From positions 186,001 to 250,000 of the forward strand of contig JAFWCB010000004.1 in assembly GCA_017537025.1 (NCBI GenBank): a stretch of DNA of 64,000 nucleotides, in the 5' to 3' direction. Below are positions 26,076 through 34,301 of this stretch, piece after piece (position 1 is the stretch's first letter; every line of letters starts with the position of its first letter). Both the position numbers and the translations under genes were made by a program. The DNA is from Sediminibacterium sp. (GTDB lineage Bacteria; Bacteroidota; Bacteroidia; Chitinophagales; Chitinophagaceae). The notes beneath the pieces were generated by a model. It worked only from the letters and a program-made list of their open reading frames with translations, was not told the origin of the DNA and did no database searches.

Positions 26076-27260
26076 ATGGCTGCCAGAACCGATCTTTTCC
26101 AATCTCCGGATTATTATCTGATAGATGAATTACTGACTGATGAACATAAGCTCATTCGCGAAACAGTACGTGCTTATGTAAAGAAAGAAATATCACCGAT
26201 TATCGAAGACTACGCACAGCGAGCTGAATTTCCGCAACTAATTGTACAGCAAATGGGCGAATTGGGCTGTTTTGGTCCAACCATACCCACGCAATACGGG
26301 GGCGGTGGTCTCGACTATATCAGCTATGGCATCATGATGCAGGAATTAGAAAGGGGAGATAGCGGGGTAAGAAGTACGGCAAGTGTACAAGGTAGCTTGG
26401 TGATGCATCCTATCTATGCTTACGGTAATGAATTCCAGCGAAATAAGTACCTACCTAAGCTGGCTTCTGGAGAATGGTTAGGGTGTTTTGGTTTAACGGA
26501 ACCGGATCATGGCAGTAACCCGGCAGGGATGGTTACAAATTTTAAGGATGCCGGCGACCATGTAATATTAAATGGCGCTAAAATGTGGATTAGTAATGCC
26601 CCATTTGCACAAATTGCAGTGGTTTGGGCAAAAGATGAGGCAGGTGATATACGCGGACTTATCGTAGAAAGAGGTATGGAAGGGTTTAGTACACCCACTA
26701 CACATGGCAAATGGAGTTTAAGAGCTAGCGCTACCGGTGAGTTGGTTTTTGATAATGTGAAAGTGCCTAAGGAAAATATACTCCCTAATATAAAAGGACT
26801 CAAAGGGCCTCTAGGTTGCTTAACAAAAGCCCGATATGGCATTGCCTGGGGTGCATTAGGAGCAGCTATGGATTGCTATGATACTGCTTTACGGTACAGT
26901 AAAGAAAGAATTCAATTTGATAGACCCATTGGCGGCTTTCAATTACAACAAAAAAAACTGGCCGAAATGATTACTGAAATTACAAAGGCTCAGTTATTGG
27001 TTTGGCGCTTGGGTGTGCTAATGAACGAAGGAAAAGGAACCCCGCAACAAGTGAGTATGGCTAAAAGGAATAGTTGTGAACTGGCCACGAATATTGCCCG
27101 TGAAGCCCGACAAATATTAGGTGGTATGGGCATTACCGGTGAGTACAGTATCATGCGACATATGATGAATTTAGAAAGTGTAATCACGTATGAAGGAACA
27201 CATGATGTACACTTGCTTATAACAGGAATGGATATAACGGGATTGAATGCTTTTAAATAA
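26076..27260 (+). CDS. gcdH: Acyl-CoA dehydrogenase, glutaryl-CoA dehydrogenase-like
   Basis: A 394-residue flavin enzyme. The FAD/substrate motifs FGLTEPDHGSNP and KMWISNAP are present. The catalytic base is Glu373 in TYEGTHDVH. The segment RSTASVQGSLVMHPIYAYG (Arg100 onward) is a signature of glutaryl-CoA dehydrogenases, where the Arg binds the distal carboxylate. The expected reaction is oxidative decarboxylation of glutaryl-CoA to crotonyl-CoA in lysine and tryptophan catabolism. It sits 3.7 kb from kynureninase, but is not in an operon with it. No electron-transfer flavoprotein genes are in the window. It ends in front of an inverted-repeat block. Confidence 0.86.
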   Translation: MAARTDLFQSPDYYLIDELLTDEHKLIRETVRAYVKKEISPIIEDYAQRAEFPQLIVQQMGELGCFGPTIPTQYGGGGLDYISYGIMMQELERGDSGVRSTASVQGSLVMHPIYAYGNEFQRNKYLPKLASGEWLGCFGLTEPDHGSNPAGMVTNFKDAGDHVILNGAKMWISNAPFAQIAVVWAKDEAGDIRGLIVERGMEGFSTPTTHGKWSLRASATGELVFDNVKVPKENILPNIKGLKGPLGCLTKARYGIAWGALGAAMDCYDTALRYSKERIQFDRPIGGFQLQQKKLAEMITEITKAQLLVWRLGVLMNEGKGTPQQVSMAKRNSCELATNIAREARQILGGMGITGEYSIMRHMMNLESVITYEGTHDVHLLITGMDITGLNAFK

Positions 27261-27331
27261 TCTTCAATCTACAGTCTTCAATCTGGAAATGAAAGAAATT
27301 GAAGATTGATAATTGAAGATTGTAGATTTAA
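27261..27331 (+). repeat. TCTTCAATCT / AGATTGAAGA inverted repeat block
   Basis: Two copies of TCTTCAATCT (27261-27284) face three copies of TTGAAGATTG-like words (27299-27325), forming a long imperfect hairpin between the dehydrogenase and shikimate kinase genes. It may act as a terminator, but no T run follows. Confidence 0.75.
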
Positions 27332-27336
27332 TAAAT

Positions 27337-27843
27337 ATGAAAATATTCCTCCTCGGCATGATGGGCAGTGGTAAAAGCCATTGGAAGCAGCAGCTGGCTA
27401 AGCTGTTGAAAACCGGCGGCTATGATTTGGATACATTGGTGGAATTTCATGAAGAGAAAACTATCACCGAAATTTTTGAGCAAGATGGGGAAGCCTATTT
27501 TCGAAAAAAAGAGGCCGAATTACTTCGTTGGTTCAATGAGAAAAAAAGCTTTGTGCTGGCTACCGGTGGCGGTACTCCTTGTTTTCATGATAATATGCAA
27601 TATATGAACCAAGAAGGAGTAACCATTTGGCTAAATGAACCGATTGATGTGTTAGTAAAAAGATTATTACCGGAAAAAGAAGGAAGGCCATTGATTAAAA
27701 ATCTTTCCGATTCGGAATTGAGTAATTTTCTAGAACAAAAACTCACAGAAAGGCAGCATTGGTATAGCTTAGCCATGGAAACTATTTCCGGTGAAGAGAT
27801 CAGCTTAAAAACTTTTAAAAAAATAATTGCTAAGCATGCTTAA
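27337..27843 (+). CDS. aroK: Shikimate kinase
   Basis: A 168-residue P-loop kinase phosphorylating shikimate at the 3-OH in aromatic amino acid synthesis. Walker A is GMMGSGKSHW (Lys13), the shikimate-binding acidic pair is YDLDTLVE, and LATGGGTPC is the GGG loop; the LID is KEGRPLI. The frame extends to a TTG at 27313, but the ATG at 27337 gives the canonical MKIFLLGMMGSGKS start. The stop codon overlaps the ATG of the DUF423 gene by 8 bases, so the two are probably co-translated. No other shikimate-pathway genes are close. Confidence 0.92.
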   Translation: MKIFLLGMMGSGKSHWKQQLAKLLKTGGYDLDTLVEFHEEKTITEIFEQDGEAYFRKKEAELLRWFNEKKSFVLATGGGTPCFHDNMQYMNQEGVTIWLNEPIDVLVKRLLPEKEGRPLIKNLSDSELSNFLEQKLTERQHWYSLAMETISGEEISLKTFKKIIAKHA

Positions 27844-28228
27844 AACAAAAATGCTAATCGGAACGATATTGGCTGCATTAGCAGTGGCATTGGGAGCCTT
27901 TGGCGCACACGGGTTAAAAAGTTATGCCGATGAAACTACCCTCATTACTTTTGAAACTGCTGTTAGGTACCAATTTTATCATGCCTTTGCGGTATTAATC
28001 GCGGGTATTTTGTTCAAATTTTTCCCTGATAAAAAGGTCAAAAATGCTTGTACTTTTTTTATAGTAGGTATTTGTTTATTCTCAGGCTCTTTATACACAA
28101 TTACTATTTTGAAAATAAATGCTATTACTAGTTTTAATTTTATTGGGACTATTACACCAGTAGGAGGTTTATCTTTTATACTCGGCTGGCTTTTTTTGGC
28201 GTTGGGTATCAATACAAAGCATGAATAG
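27836..28228 (+). CDS. DUF423 family membrane protein
   Basis: A 130-residue protein with four predicted membrane helices. The family signature LGAFGAHGLKS (about residues 18-30) is followed by TAVRYQFYHAFAVL, and the final helix carries GGLSFILGWLFLALG. DUF423 (YgdD-like) proteins are inner-membrane proteins of unknown function. It starts at the ATG at 27836, inside the 3' end of aroK (8-base overlap); the fusion of stop and start suggests translational coupling. Confidence 0.85.
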   Translation: MLKTKMLIGTILAALAVALGAFGAHGLKSYADETTLITFETAVRYQFYHAFAVLIAGILFKFFPDKKVKNACTFFIVGICLFSGSLYTITILKINAITSFNFIGTITPVGGLSFILGWLFLALGINTKHE

Positions 28229-28300
28229 TGGAAAACTTTGTTGCGTTTGATCAGTTTTGCACATTGACCATCACCCGTTCTTTTAGCTTATAGCAAAGCT

Positions 28301-28308
28301 TATATTTG
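28301..28308 (+). promoter_or_regulatory. -7 box of ftsK
   Basis: TATATTTG matches TAnnTTTG and ends 5 bases before the ATG at 28314. Confidence 0.55.
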
Positions 28309-28313
28309 TTAAC

Positions 28314-30917
28314 ATGGCTAATAGCTTAAGAAAGAAAACGCCACCGCCGCCCGATCCCGAACAACTCGCTCCTGATAAAGAAGCGGAAGTAACAGTTACC
28401 GAAGTTGTGAAAGACGAGCGCACCCAAAAAATTGCAGGTGCTGTAAGCTTACTTTTTACCCTTTTTCTTTTCGTAGCACTCACTTCCTATTTGTTCACCT
28501 GGCAGGAAGATCAAGATAAAGTACAACAATTTGGTATCCGAATCTTTGCAACAGATGATGTTCGTGTAAATAATTTACTAGGGGTCTTAGGCGCTTATTG
28601 TGCCCATAATTTTTGGTACAATGGTTTTGGAGTCGCATCTTATCTTTTCTGTACTTTCTTTTTCGTATTAGGAGTAAACCTACTATTTGGAAAGAAAATC
28701 TTTAAGCTACTCCGAAATGTAAAATATGTTTTAGTAGGATTATTAGTATTCAGCGTTGGATTTGCTTTTGTAACAAAAGGCGCTTCTTTTTCCTGGGGTG
28801 GCGCAGCAGGTGAGTTAGTAAGTGCTTGGCTCGTAAAGTGGATAGGTAATATGGGTACCGGATCCCTACTGGCATTAGCCGGCTTTAGCTATTTTATCTG
28901 GCGCTTTAATCCAACATTCAAAATACCGGAATGGCATTTCCCTAAGTTATCCGGTAGTGGCGATGCAGAAACAAAACACGAAGAAGAGTCACTAAATCCT
29001 TATCATGTTTTGGGTGAGGCAGAAGTAGAAGATGGCACCGAGAGTTTGTCGAATTATGAGGATGAAGCAACGATGCCTGTGAGCAGCAATAAATTAAAGG
29101 GAGATGGCTCTCTCATATTGCCCGAAGAAGAAGAGGAGAACCAAAATCCCTTAAACCAATTTGATGTTGTGGAGAAAGAGGTAGAAGGGGAAAGGGATAG
29201 GCTGGAAGAAAATGATGTTTATGGAATTCATGACAGCATCACCAGCCCCTCAGTAACCGTTATCCAACCTGTATCCCGTAACCCGGAACCCGTATCCAAT
29301 CATCCTGAGCGAAGCGAAGAACCAAACCCTGACTTAGAACTCGAAATAAAAGAGACCCCGGAAATAGAAGAAGAAACAGTTGTCAAGAAAGCTGCAGTTG
29401 GATCATTGGCTACCAAATATGATGCAACCCTCGATTTAAAAGATTATAAATATCCGGGACTAAACCTCTTAGAAACACATGGTAGTGAAAAAATCGTACA
29501 CGATCCACAGGAACTTGAAACCAATAAAAATCAAATCATTGCCACACTAAAAAATTATGATATTGCTATACAACGTATAGCTGCAACCGTAGGCCCCACC
29601 GTTACGCTTTACGAAATAGTTCCTGCTCCGGGTGTGCGTATCAGTAGAATTAAAAACCTGGAAGATGATATTGCTCTAAGTCTTGCTGCATTGGGTATCC
29701 GTATTATTGCCCCCATACCGGGTAAGGGTACCATAGGTATTGAAGTGCCGAATGTTCGCAAAACAGTTGTGAGCATGAAAACATTGCTAGCCAGCGATAA
29801 GTTCCAAACAAGCACACATTCATTACCTATAGCTATTGGTAAAAAAATCGATAATGATAATTTTATTGTAGACTTAGCAGCGATGCCACATTTATTGATG
29901 GCTGGTGCAACCGGACAAGGTAAATCCGTAGGACTCAATGCCATATTGGTTTCGCTTCTTTACAAAAAGCATCCTTCCCAATTAAAATTTGTTCTGGTAG
30001 ACCCGAAAAAAGTAGAACTGAGTTTATACCGTGTTATTGAAAAACATTTCTTGGCGAAACTTCCGGGTGAAGAAGAGTCGATTATTACCGATACCAAAAA
30101 AGTAGTGTATACCCTCAATGCATTATGTATTGAAATGGATAATCGCTACGATTTATTGAAAGAAGCCGGCTGTAGAAATATCAAAGAATATAATGAGAAA
30201 TTTACTGCTCGGAAATTGAGCCCGGAAAAAGGGCATCAATATTTACCATTTATTGTATTGGTGGTAGATGAATTTGCAGATTTAATTATGACTGCCGGTA
30301 AAGAGGTGGAAATGCCGATTGCCCGATTGGCGCAATTAGCCCGGGCTATAGGCATTCATTTAATCATCGCTACACAGCGCCCCTCTGTAAATATTATTAC
30401 GGGAACTATTAAAGCAAACTTCCCGGCTCGTATTGCATTTAAGGTATCTAGTAAAGTTGATAGCAGAACTATCTTAGATGCAGGCGGGGCGGAACAATTA
30501 ATCGGTAAAGGAGATATGCTTGTTAGCTATAATGGCGAGATCACCCGTTTACAATGTGCTTTTGTAGATACTCCTGAAGTAGAGAGTATTTGCGAATTTA
30601 TCGGTGACCAAAGAGGATACCCACAAGCATTCTTATTACCGGAATATGTAGATGAAAAAGAAATGGAAGGAAAGGATTTTGATGCCAGTGATAAAGATCC
30701 ATTATTTGAAGATGCAGCTCGTTTGATCGTTCAAAGCCAAATGGGGTCAACCTCATTAATACAACGAAGAATGAAATTAGGGTATAATCGGGCAGGTAGG
30801 CTGATGGATCAACTGGAAGCAGCCGGAGTAGTAGGACCTAATCAGGGTAGTAAAGCACGAGAAGTATTATATAAAACGGAACATGAGTTACAGGAGTTTT
30901 TAGACTCAATGACTTGA
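28314..30917 (+). CDS. ftsK: DNA translocase FtsK/SpoIIIE
   Basis: An 867-residue septal DNA pump that moves chromosomes during division. It has about four membrane helices (residues about 44-200), an acidic low-complexity linker (about 215-365), and alpha/beta motor domains. Walker A is GATGQGKS (Lys537) and Walker B is VLVVDEFADL. The C-terminal gamma winged helix includes QRRMKLGYNRAGRLMDQLE. The N-terminal tail is Pro-rich (KKTPPPPDPEQ). The linker contains two in-frame copies of repeat-like DNA (about 29180-29210 and 29262-29325) encoding, for example, PVSRNPEPVSNHPERSEEP. lolA follows, as in many bacteria. Confidence 0.94.
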   Translation: MANSLRKKTPPPPDPEQLAPDKEAEVTVTEVVKDERTQKIAGAVSLLFTLFLFVALTSYLFTWQEDQDKVQQFGIRIFATDDVRVNNLLGVLGAYCAHNFWYNGFGVASYLFCTFFFVLGVNLLFGKKIFKLLRNVKYVLVGLLVFSVGFAFVTKGASFSWGGAAGELVSAWLVKWIGNMGTGSLLALAGFSYFIWRFNPTFKIPEWHFPKLSGSGDAETKHEEESLNPYHVLGEAEVEDGTESLSNYEDEATMPVSSNKLKGDGSLILPEEEEENQNPLNQFDVVEKEVEGERDRLEENDVYGIHDSITSPSVTVIQPVSRNPEPVSNHPERSEEPNPDLELEIKETPEIEEETVVKKAAVGSLATKYDATLDLKDYKYPGLNLLETHGSEKIVHDPQELETNKNQIIATLKNYDIAIQRIAATVGPTVTLYEIVPAPGVRISRIKNLEDDIALSLAALGIRIIAPIPGKGTIGIEVPNVRKTVVSMKTLLASDKFQTSTHSLPIAIGKKIDNDNFIVDLAAMPHLLMAGATGQGKSVGLNAILVSLLYKKHPSQLKFVLVDPKKVELSLYRVIEKHFLAKLPGEEESIITDTKKVVYTLNALCIEMDNRYDLLKEAGCRNIKEYNEKFTARKLSPEKGHQYLPFIVLVVDEFADLIMTAGKEVEMPIARLAQLARAIGIHLIIATQRPSVNIITGTIKANFPARIAFKVSSKVDSRTILDAGGAEQLIGKGDMLVSYNGEITRLQCAFVDTPEVESICEFIGDQRGYPQAFLLPEYVDEKEMEGKDFDASDKDPLFEDAARLIVQSQMGSTSLIQRRMKLGYNRAGRLMDQLEAAGVVGPNQGSKAREVLYKTEHELQEFLDSMT
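29182..29325 (+). repeat. Repeat-like DNA inside the ftsK linker
   Basis: Contains GGGGAAAGGGATAGGCTGG (resembling the intergenic GGGGATAGG type), then CCTGTATCCCGTAACCCGGA followed by CATCCTGAGCGAAGCGAAG. The last matches the family of CCTGAGC...GAAG words also seen at 32854-32877. All are translated in frame in a low-complexity linker. Confidence 0.6.
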
Positions 30918-30976
30918 TTTTCACCGATTCCCATTAAACTTTGCCGACCCTTTTTAATCAAACTAATGCTAAAACC

Positions 30977-30984
30977 TATATTTG
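30977..30984 (+). promoter_or_regulatory. -7 box of lolA
   Basis: TATATTTG, exact TAnnTTTG match, 17 bases before the lolA ATG in the 84-base gap after ftsK. Confidence 0.6.
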
Positions 30985-31001
30985 CACCCTAAAACAAGTA
31001 G

Positions 31002-31628
31002 ATGCGGAACCTATACTTATCTTTTTTTTTATTGATTTTTTCTTTCTCTGCAGTCGCTCAGAATGATCCGGCAGCTAAAAAAGTTATCGAAGCATTCGGT
31101 TCAAAAGTGAAGGCTTCAAATGGAATTAGTGCCGCTTTTACTTTGAGTTCTTTAACCAGCAAGGGCCGTTCTACTGGGTCTAAAGCGCTTACATTGAGTA
31201 TGCGTGGCGAAAAATATTTCTTGAAGCAGGGTAAAACAGAGATCATTTGCGATGGCAAAAATATATACAACTTTGATGGCGCTAAAACGATCACAAAATC
31301 ATCCGTGGAAGAAAGTGCACAAACATTGAGTCCACAAAAACTTTTAGCCGGTTCTTATGACAAAGATTTTACCTATAAATTAGTTTCTTCCGCTGGAAGC
31401 ACAAACGAAATAGAACTGAAACCTATTGATAATAGAAAGAATTTTCAGAAAGTGAATTTATTTTTTGATAAAACAAAAAGTGTATTAACAAAAGCTCGTA
31501 TTCTGGATAAGAGTAATAATATCACCGAGCTAAAAGTGAATTCAATTAATCTTAACGCAAATTTAGCAGATGTCCTATTCGTCTTTAATCCAAAAAAATA
31601 TCCGAAAGACGCAGAGATAATCGATTAA
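31002..31628 (+). CDS. lolA: LolA-like outer-membrane lipoprotein carrier
   Basis: A 208-residue protein with a signal peptide (MRNLYLSFFLLIFSFSAVAQ) followed by an incomplete beta-barrel of the LolA type. Residues of the pattern GKTEIICDGKNIYNFDGAKTIT and the late KSVLTKARILDKSNNITEL fit the alternating strands of this fold. LolA ferries lipoproteins from the inner to the outer membrane. Placement just after ftsK reproduces the ftsK-lolA order known in proteobacteria, which strengthens the call. It has its own -7 box. A short perfect hairpin (31637-31660) separates it from the esterase gene. Confidence 0.82.
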   Translation: MRNLYLSFFLLIFSFSAVAQNDPAAKKVIEAFGSKVKASNGISAAFTLSSLTSKGRSTGSKALTLSMRGEKYFLKQGKTEIICDGKNIYNFDGAKTITKSSVEESAQTLSPQKLLAGSYDKDFTYKLVSSAGSTNEIELKPIDNRKNFQKVNLFFDKTKSVLTKARILDKSNNITELKVNSINLNANLADVLFVFNPKKYPKDAEIID

Positions 31629-31636
31629 AAAAATTG

Positions 31637-31660
31637 TAGATTGAATTTTATTTCAATCTA
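31637..31660 (+). repeat. Hairpin of TAGATTGAA / TTCAATCTA at esterase start
   Basis: Perfect 9-bp arms (31637-31645, 31652-31660) with a 6-base loop. The words match the TCTTCAATCT repeat type at 27261. The last base of the hairpin is the A of the esterase ATG, so folding would sequester the start codon. Confidence 0.6.
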
Positions 31661-32790
31661 TGCGCCGCCTTATTATTTTATTGCTTCTGCCTGCTTTACA
31701 AACAACCGCACAATATAGTGTGCGATTTGTAGTAACTGCTTCTGCCACACGTTTCAATGAAGATATTTACCTCAGTGGTAATTTTAATAATTGGAATCCA
31801 AAGGATGAAAACTACAAGCTTAAACCCTTTGGTGGCTCGCGTAAAAGCATTGTGTTAAAAGACGTAGCTGCTGGCACATATGCCTTCAAATTTACGCGTG
31901 GCAGCACAGCCAGTTTTGAATCTACGGCAGATGGTAGAGATATTGCAGATAGGGTAGTAGAAGTTACCGGAGATGTATCCAATGAATTTACTATTGCAGG
32001 CTGGAAAGATGATTATCCCGAAAGACCTAAACGTTATACTGCAAGTACCCAAGTAAGAATAATAGATACTGCATTCAATATACCCCAATTAAATAGGAAA
32101 AGAAGGGTATGGGTTTATTTGCCAAAAAACTATGCGAGTGTAGGAAGAGCATTTCCGGTATTGTATATGCATGATGGACAAAATCTCTTTAATGAGCAAA
32201 CAGCTTATGCTGGGGAATGGGGTATAGATGAATGTTTAGATACATTACAAGCCAAGCTTGGGAAAGAGTGTATCGTTGTGGGTATTGATAATGGCGGTGA
32301 AAAACGTATGCAAGAATATAATCCTTATGATCATGTACAATATGGTAAGGGAGAAGGGGCAGCCTATGTTGATTTTATTGCAAAAACGCTAAAACCCTTT
32401 ATTGATGCTAAATATCGAACGCGTAAAGGAGCTGATTATACCTATATCGCAGGCAGTAGTATGGGAGGGCTCATTAGTTGGTATGCCATGATTAAGTATC
32501 CTGATATTTTTGGTGGAGCAGGTATTTTTTCACCTTCATTTTGGGTATCTCCACAGGTGGCAGTGGATGCTACGATGTACAAAACAAGCACTAAGCCCAG
32601 ATTTTATTTTTATGTAGGGCAAAAAGAAAGCCCAACTATGCAACCCGACATGGAAAAGATAGTGCAAATTTTTAAAAAGCAACCCCAGTACGATATTCGC
32701 ACTGTTATCAACCCACTCGGAGAACATAAAGAGCGCTATTGGCGAGAAGAATTCCCATCATTTTATAAATGGATGAGTATAAACTGGTAG
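31660..32790 (+). CDS. Exported alpha/beta-hydrolase esterase with N-terminal glycogen-binding-like domain
   Basis: A 376-residue protein. The signal peptide is MRRLIILLLLPALQTTAQ. Residues about 20-105 form an E-set/CBM48-type domain (YLSGNFNNWNPKDE, KFTRGS), as in starch- and glycogen-binding modules. The rest is an esterase-D/IroE-like alpha/beta hydrolase with nucleophile motif YIAGSSMGGL and the strand PVLYMHDGQNLF. Enzymes of this type remove acyl or feruloyl groups from polysaccharides or hydrolyse siderophore esters. The next gene, an alpha-L-fucosidase, starts one base after the stop codon, pointing to glycan processing. Confidence 0.85.
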   Translation: MRRLIILLLLPALQTTAQYSVRFVVTASATRFNEDIYLSGNFNNWNPKDENYKLKPFGGSRKSIVLKDVAAGTYAFKFTRGSTASFESTADGRDIADRVVEVTGDVSNEFTIAGWKDDYPERPKRYTASTQVRIIDTAFNIPQLNRKRRVWVYLPKNYASVGRAFPVLYMHDGQNLFNEQTAYAGEWGIDECLDTLQAKLGKECIVVGIDNGGEKRMQEYNPYDHVQYGKGEGAAYVDFIAKTLKPFIDAKYRTRKGADYTYIAGSSMGGLISWYAMIKYPDIFGGAGIFSPSFWVSPQVAVDATMYKTSTKPRFYFYVGQKESPTMQPDMEKIVQIFKKQPQYDIRTVINPLGEHKERYWREEFPSFYKWMSINW

Positions 32791-32791
32791 T

Positions 32792-34153
32792 ATGAAGAAA
32801 TGTATACTTTATTTTATTGCCCTATTTTTCACAATTTCCTCGTACTCACAACCTGTCACCCAGAGCCTGTCGAAGGGCGAAACCCGCAACCCACTTCCAT
32901 CTACTTCTCAAATGCATTGGCTATCCAACCCATTTTATTTATTTCTACATTTTGGCCCGAATACTTTTACAGGTAAAGAATGGGGCGATGGAAAAGAGAA
33001 AAAGGAACTATTTAATCCTACAGATTTAGATTGTGAGCAATGGTGTAAAATTGCCAAATCCGCCGGCGCAAAGGGTTTGATCATTACCGCCAAACATCAC
33101 GACGGTTTTTGTTTATGGCCTAGCAAACTATCAACACATACTGTAAGAGAAGCAGGGTTTAAAAGAGATATACTGGCTGAGTTATCTGCTGCATGTAAAA
33201 AATATGGATTGTTGTTTGGTGTTTATTTATCACCCTGGGATAGAAATCATCCAGACTATGGAACGGAAAAATACAATGATATTTATGTTGGCATGATGAA
33301 AGAGATTTTTCAAAATTATGGACCCATATGGGAACTTTGGTGGGATGGTGCCAATGGCGAAGGACCGAATGGTAAAAAGCAAGTATACGATTGGAAAAGA
33401 TTTGAATCCTTTGTTAGAACGAATAGCCCGCAAACAGTTGTATTTAGCGATATTGGTCCGGATATACGTTGGGTAGGTAATGAGCAAGGCCTTGCATCTG
33501 AAACGAATTGGGCTTTGTTAGATACTACTGGGTTCAAGAGGGGGGAGGGTGCACCACCTACAGATACATTACAAACAGGTAATTATAGAGGTAAACAGTT
33601 TATGCCTGCGGAGGTAGATGTAAGTATTCGCAAAGGATGGTTCTTTAAAGAAACGGAAAATGAAACCGTAAAATCGGCAGATCAAATCATGGATATTTAT
33701 TTGAAATCTGTCGGAAGAAATGCAAATCTTTTACTCAATGTTCCACCCACTACTCGGGGTAAAATTCATGAAAAAGATTCAGTAGCACTGTTAGATTTCG
33801 CAACAAAGCGAGAAGCTTTATTAAGCAAAAATATATTACAGAAAGCTATACAAAATATAGCAGAGCCCGATAAAAATAATCCTACAAAAAAATACAGTTG
33901 GTACTATATTTTGAAAGAGCCTGCAACTATGCGTGGATTGTATTTGAAAGAAGATTTATTGTACGGACAAAAAATTGCTTCACTTCAGATTACAGTTAGT
34001 AATAAAGGGGAATCCGTTTTTCGCAAAACCATAACCACTGTAGGGAATAACCGAATTATTCTTTTTCCTGAGCCTGTACAAGCTTCGGAAGTTGCTATTG
34101 TGGTACTGGATAGTAAAGGCATGCCCGTGATGAAAGAAGTAAGAGGTTTTTAG
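32792..34153 (+). CDS. Alpha-L-fucosidase, GH29
   Basis: A 453-residue glycoside hydrolase with a signal peptide (MKKCILYFIALFFTISSYSQ). The GH29 core starts at QMHWLSNPFYLFLHFGPNTF and includes TAKHHDGFCLW. The nucleophile Asp is in WELWWDGANGEG (about residue 185). A C-terminal beta domain follows. The enzyme releases terminal fucose from glycans, probably in the periplasm. It is translationally close-coupled to the upstream esterase gene. The first residues after the signal peptide (PVTQSLSKGETRNP) are encoded by a CACCCAGAGCCTGTCGAAGG-type repeat (about 32850-32893), an unusual insertion in an enzyme N-terminus. Confidence 0.9.
   Translation: MKKCILYFIALFFTISSYSQPVTQSLSKGETRNPLPSTSQMHWLSNPFYLFLHFGPNTFTGKEWGDGKEKKELFNPTDLDCEQWCKIAKSAGAKGLIITAKHHDGFCLWPSKLSTHTVREAGFKRDILAELSAACKKYGLLFGVYLSPWDRNHPDYGTEKYNDIYVGMMKEIFQNYGPIWELWWDGANGEGPNGKKQVYDWKRFESFVRTNSPQTVVFSDIGPDIRWVGNEQGLASETNWALLDTTGFKRGEGAPPTDTLQTGNYRGKQFMPAEVDVSIRKGWFFKETENETVKSADQIMDIYLKSVGRNANLLLNVPPTTRGKIHEKDSVALLDFATKREALLSKNILQKAIQNIAEPDKNNPTKKYSWYYILKEPATMRGLYLKEDLLYGQKIASLQITVSNKGESVFRKTITTVGNNRIILFPEPVQASEVAIVVLDSKGMPVMKEVRGF
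32850..32893 (+). repeat. CCTGTCACCC..AGCCTGTCGAAGGG repeat within the fucosidase gene
   Basis: The word CCCAGAGCCTGTCGAAGGGC resembles dispersed CCTGAGCCTGTCGAAGG palindrome-like repeats known in many bacterial genomes. Here it is translated in frame directly after the signal peptide, where extra residues are tolerated. Confidence 0.6.
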
Positions 34154-34301
34154 GTTAAAGCAATTTCCTCTAATTTACCCATCCTGGGTTAGTCGATAGT
34201 ATGTGTACTTACTATGTTTTTGGGCAATTCTTTTTTGTAGAAATCTCACTTATTGCTTAATTTACAAGTCTTCACCATTTCCAACACAAAATCATAAAAT
34301 C

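Noticed and set aside
34202-34301. Longer frame of the DUF2911 protein starting at 34203
   Set aside because: Extra residues lack family similarity and the ATG at 34302 gives a normal single membrane anchor.
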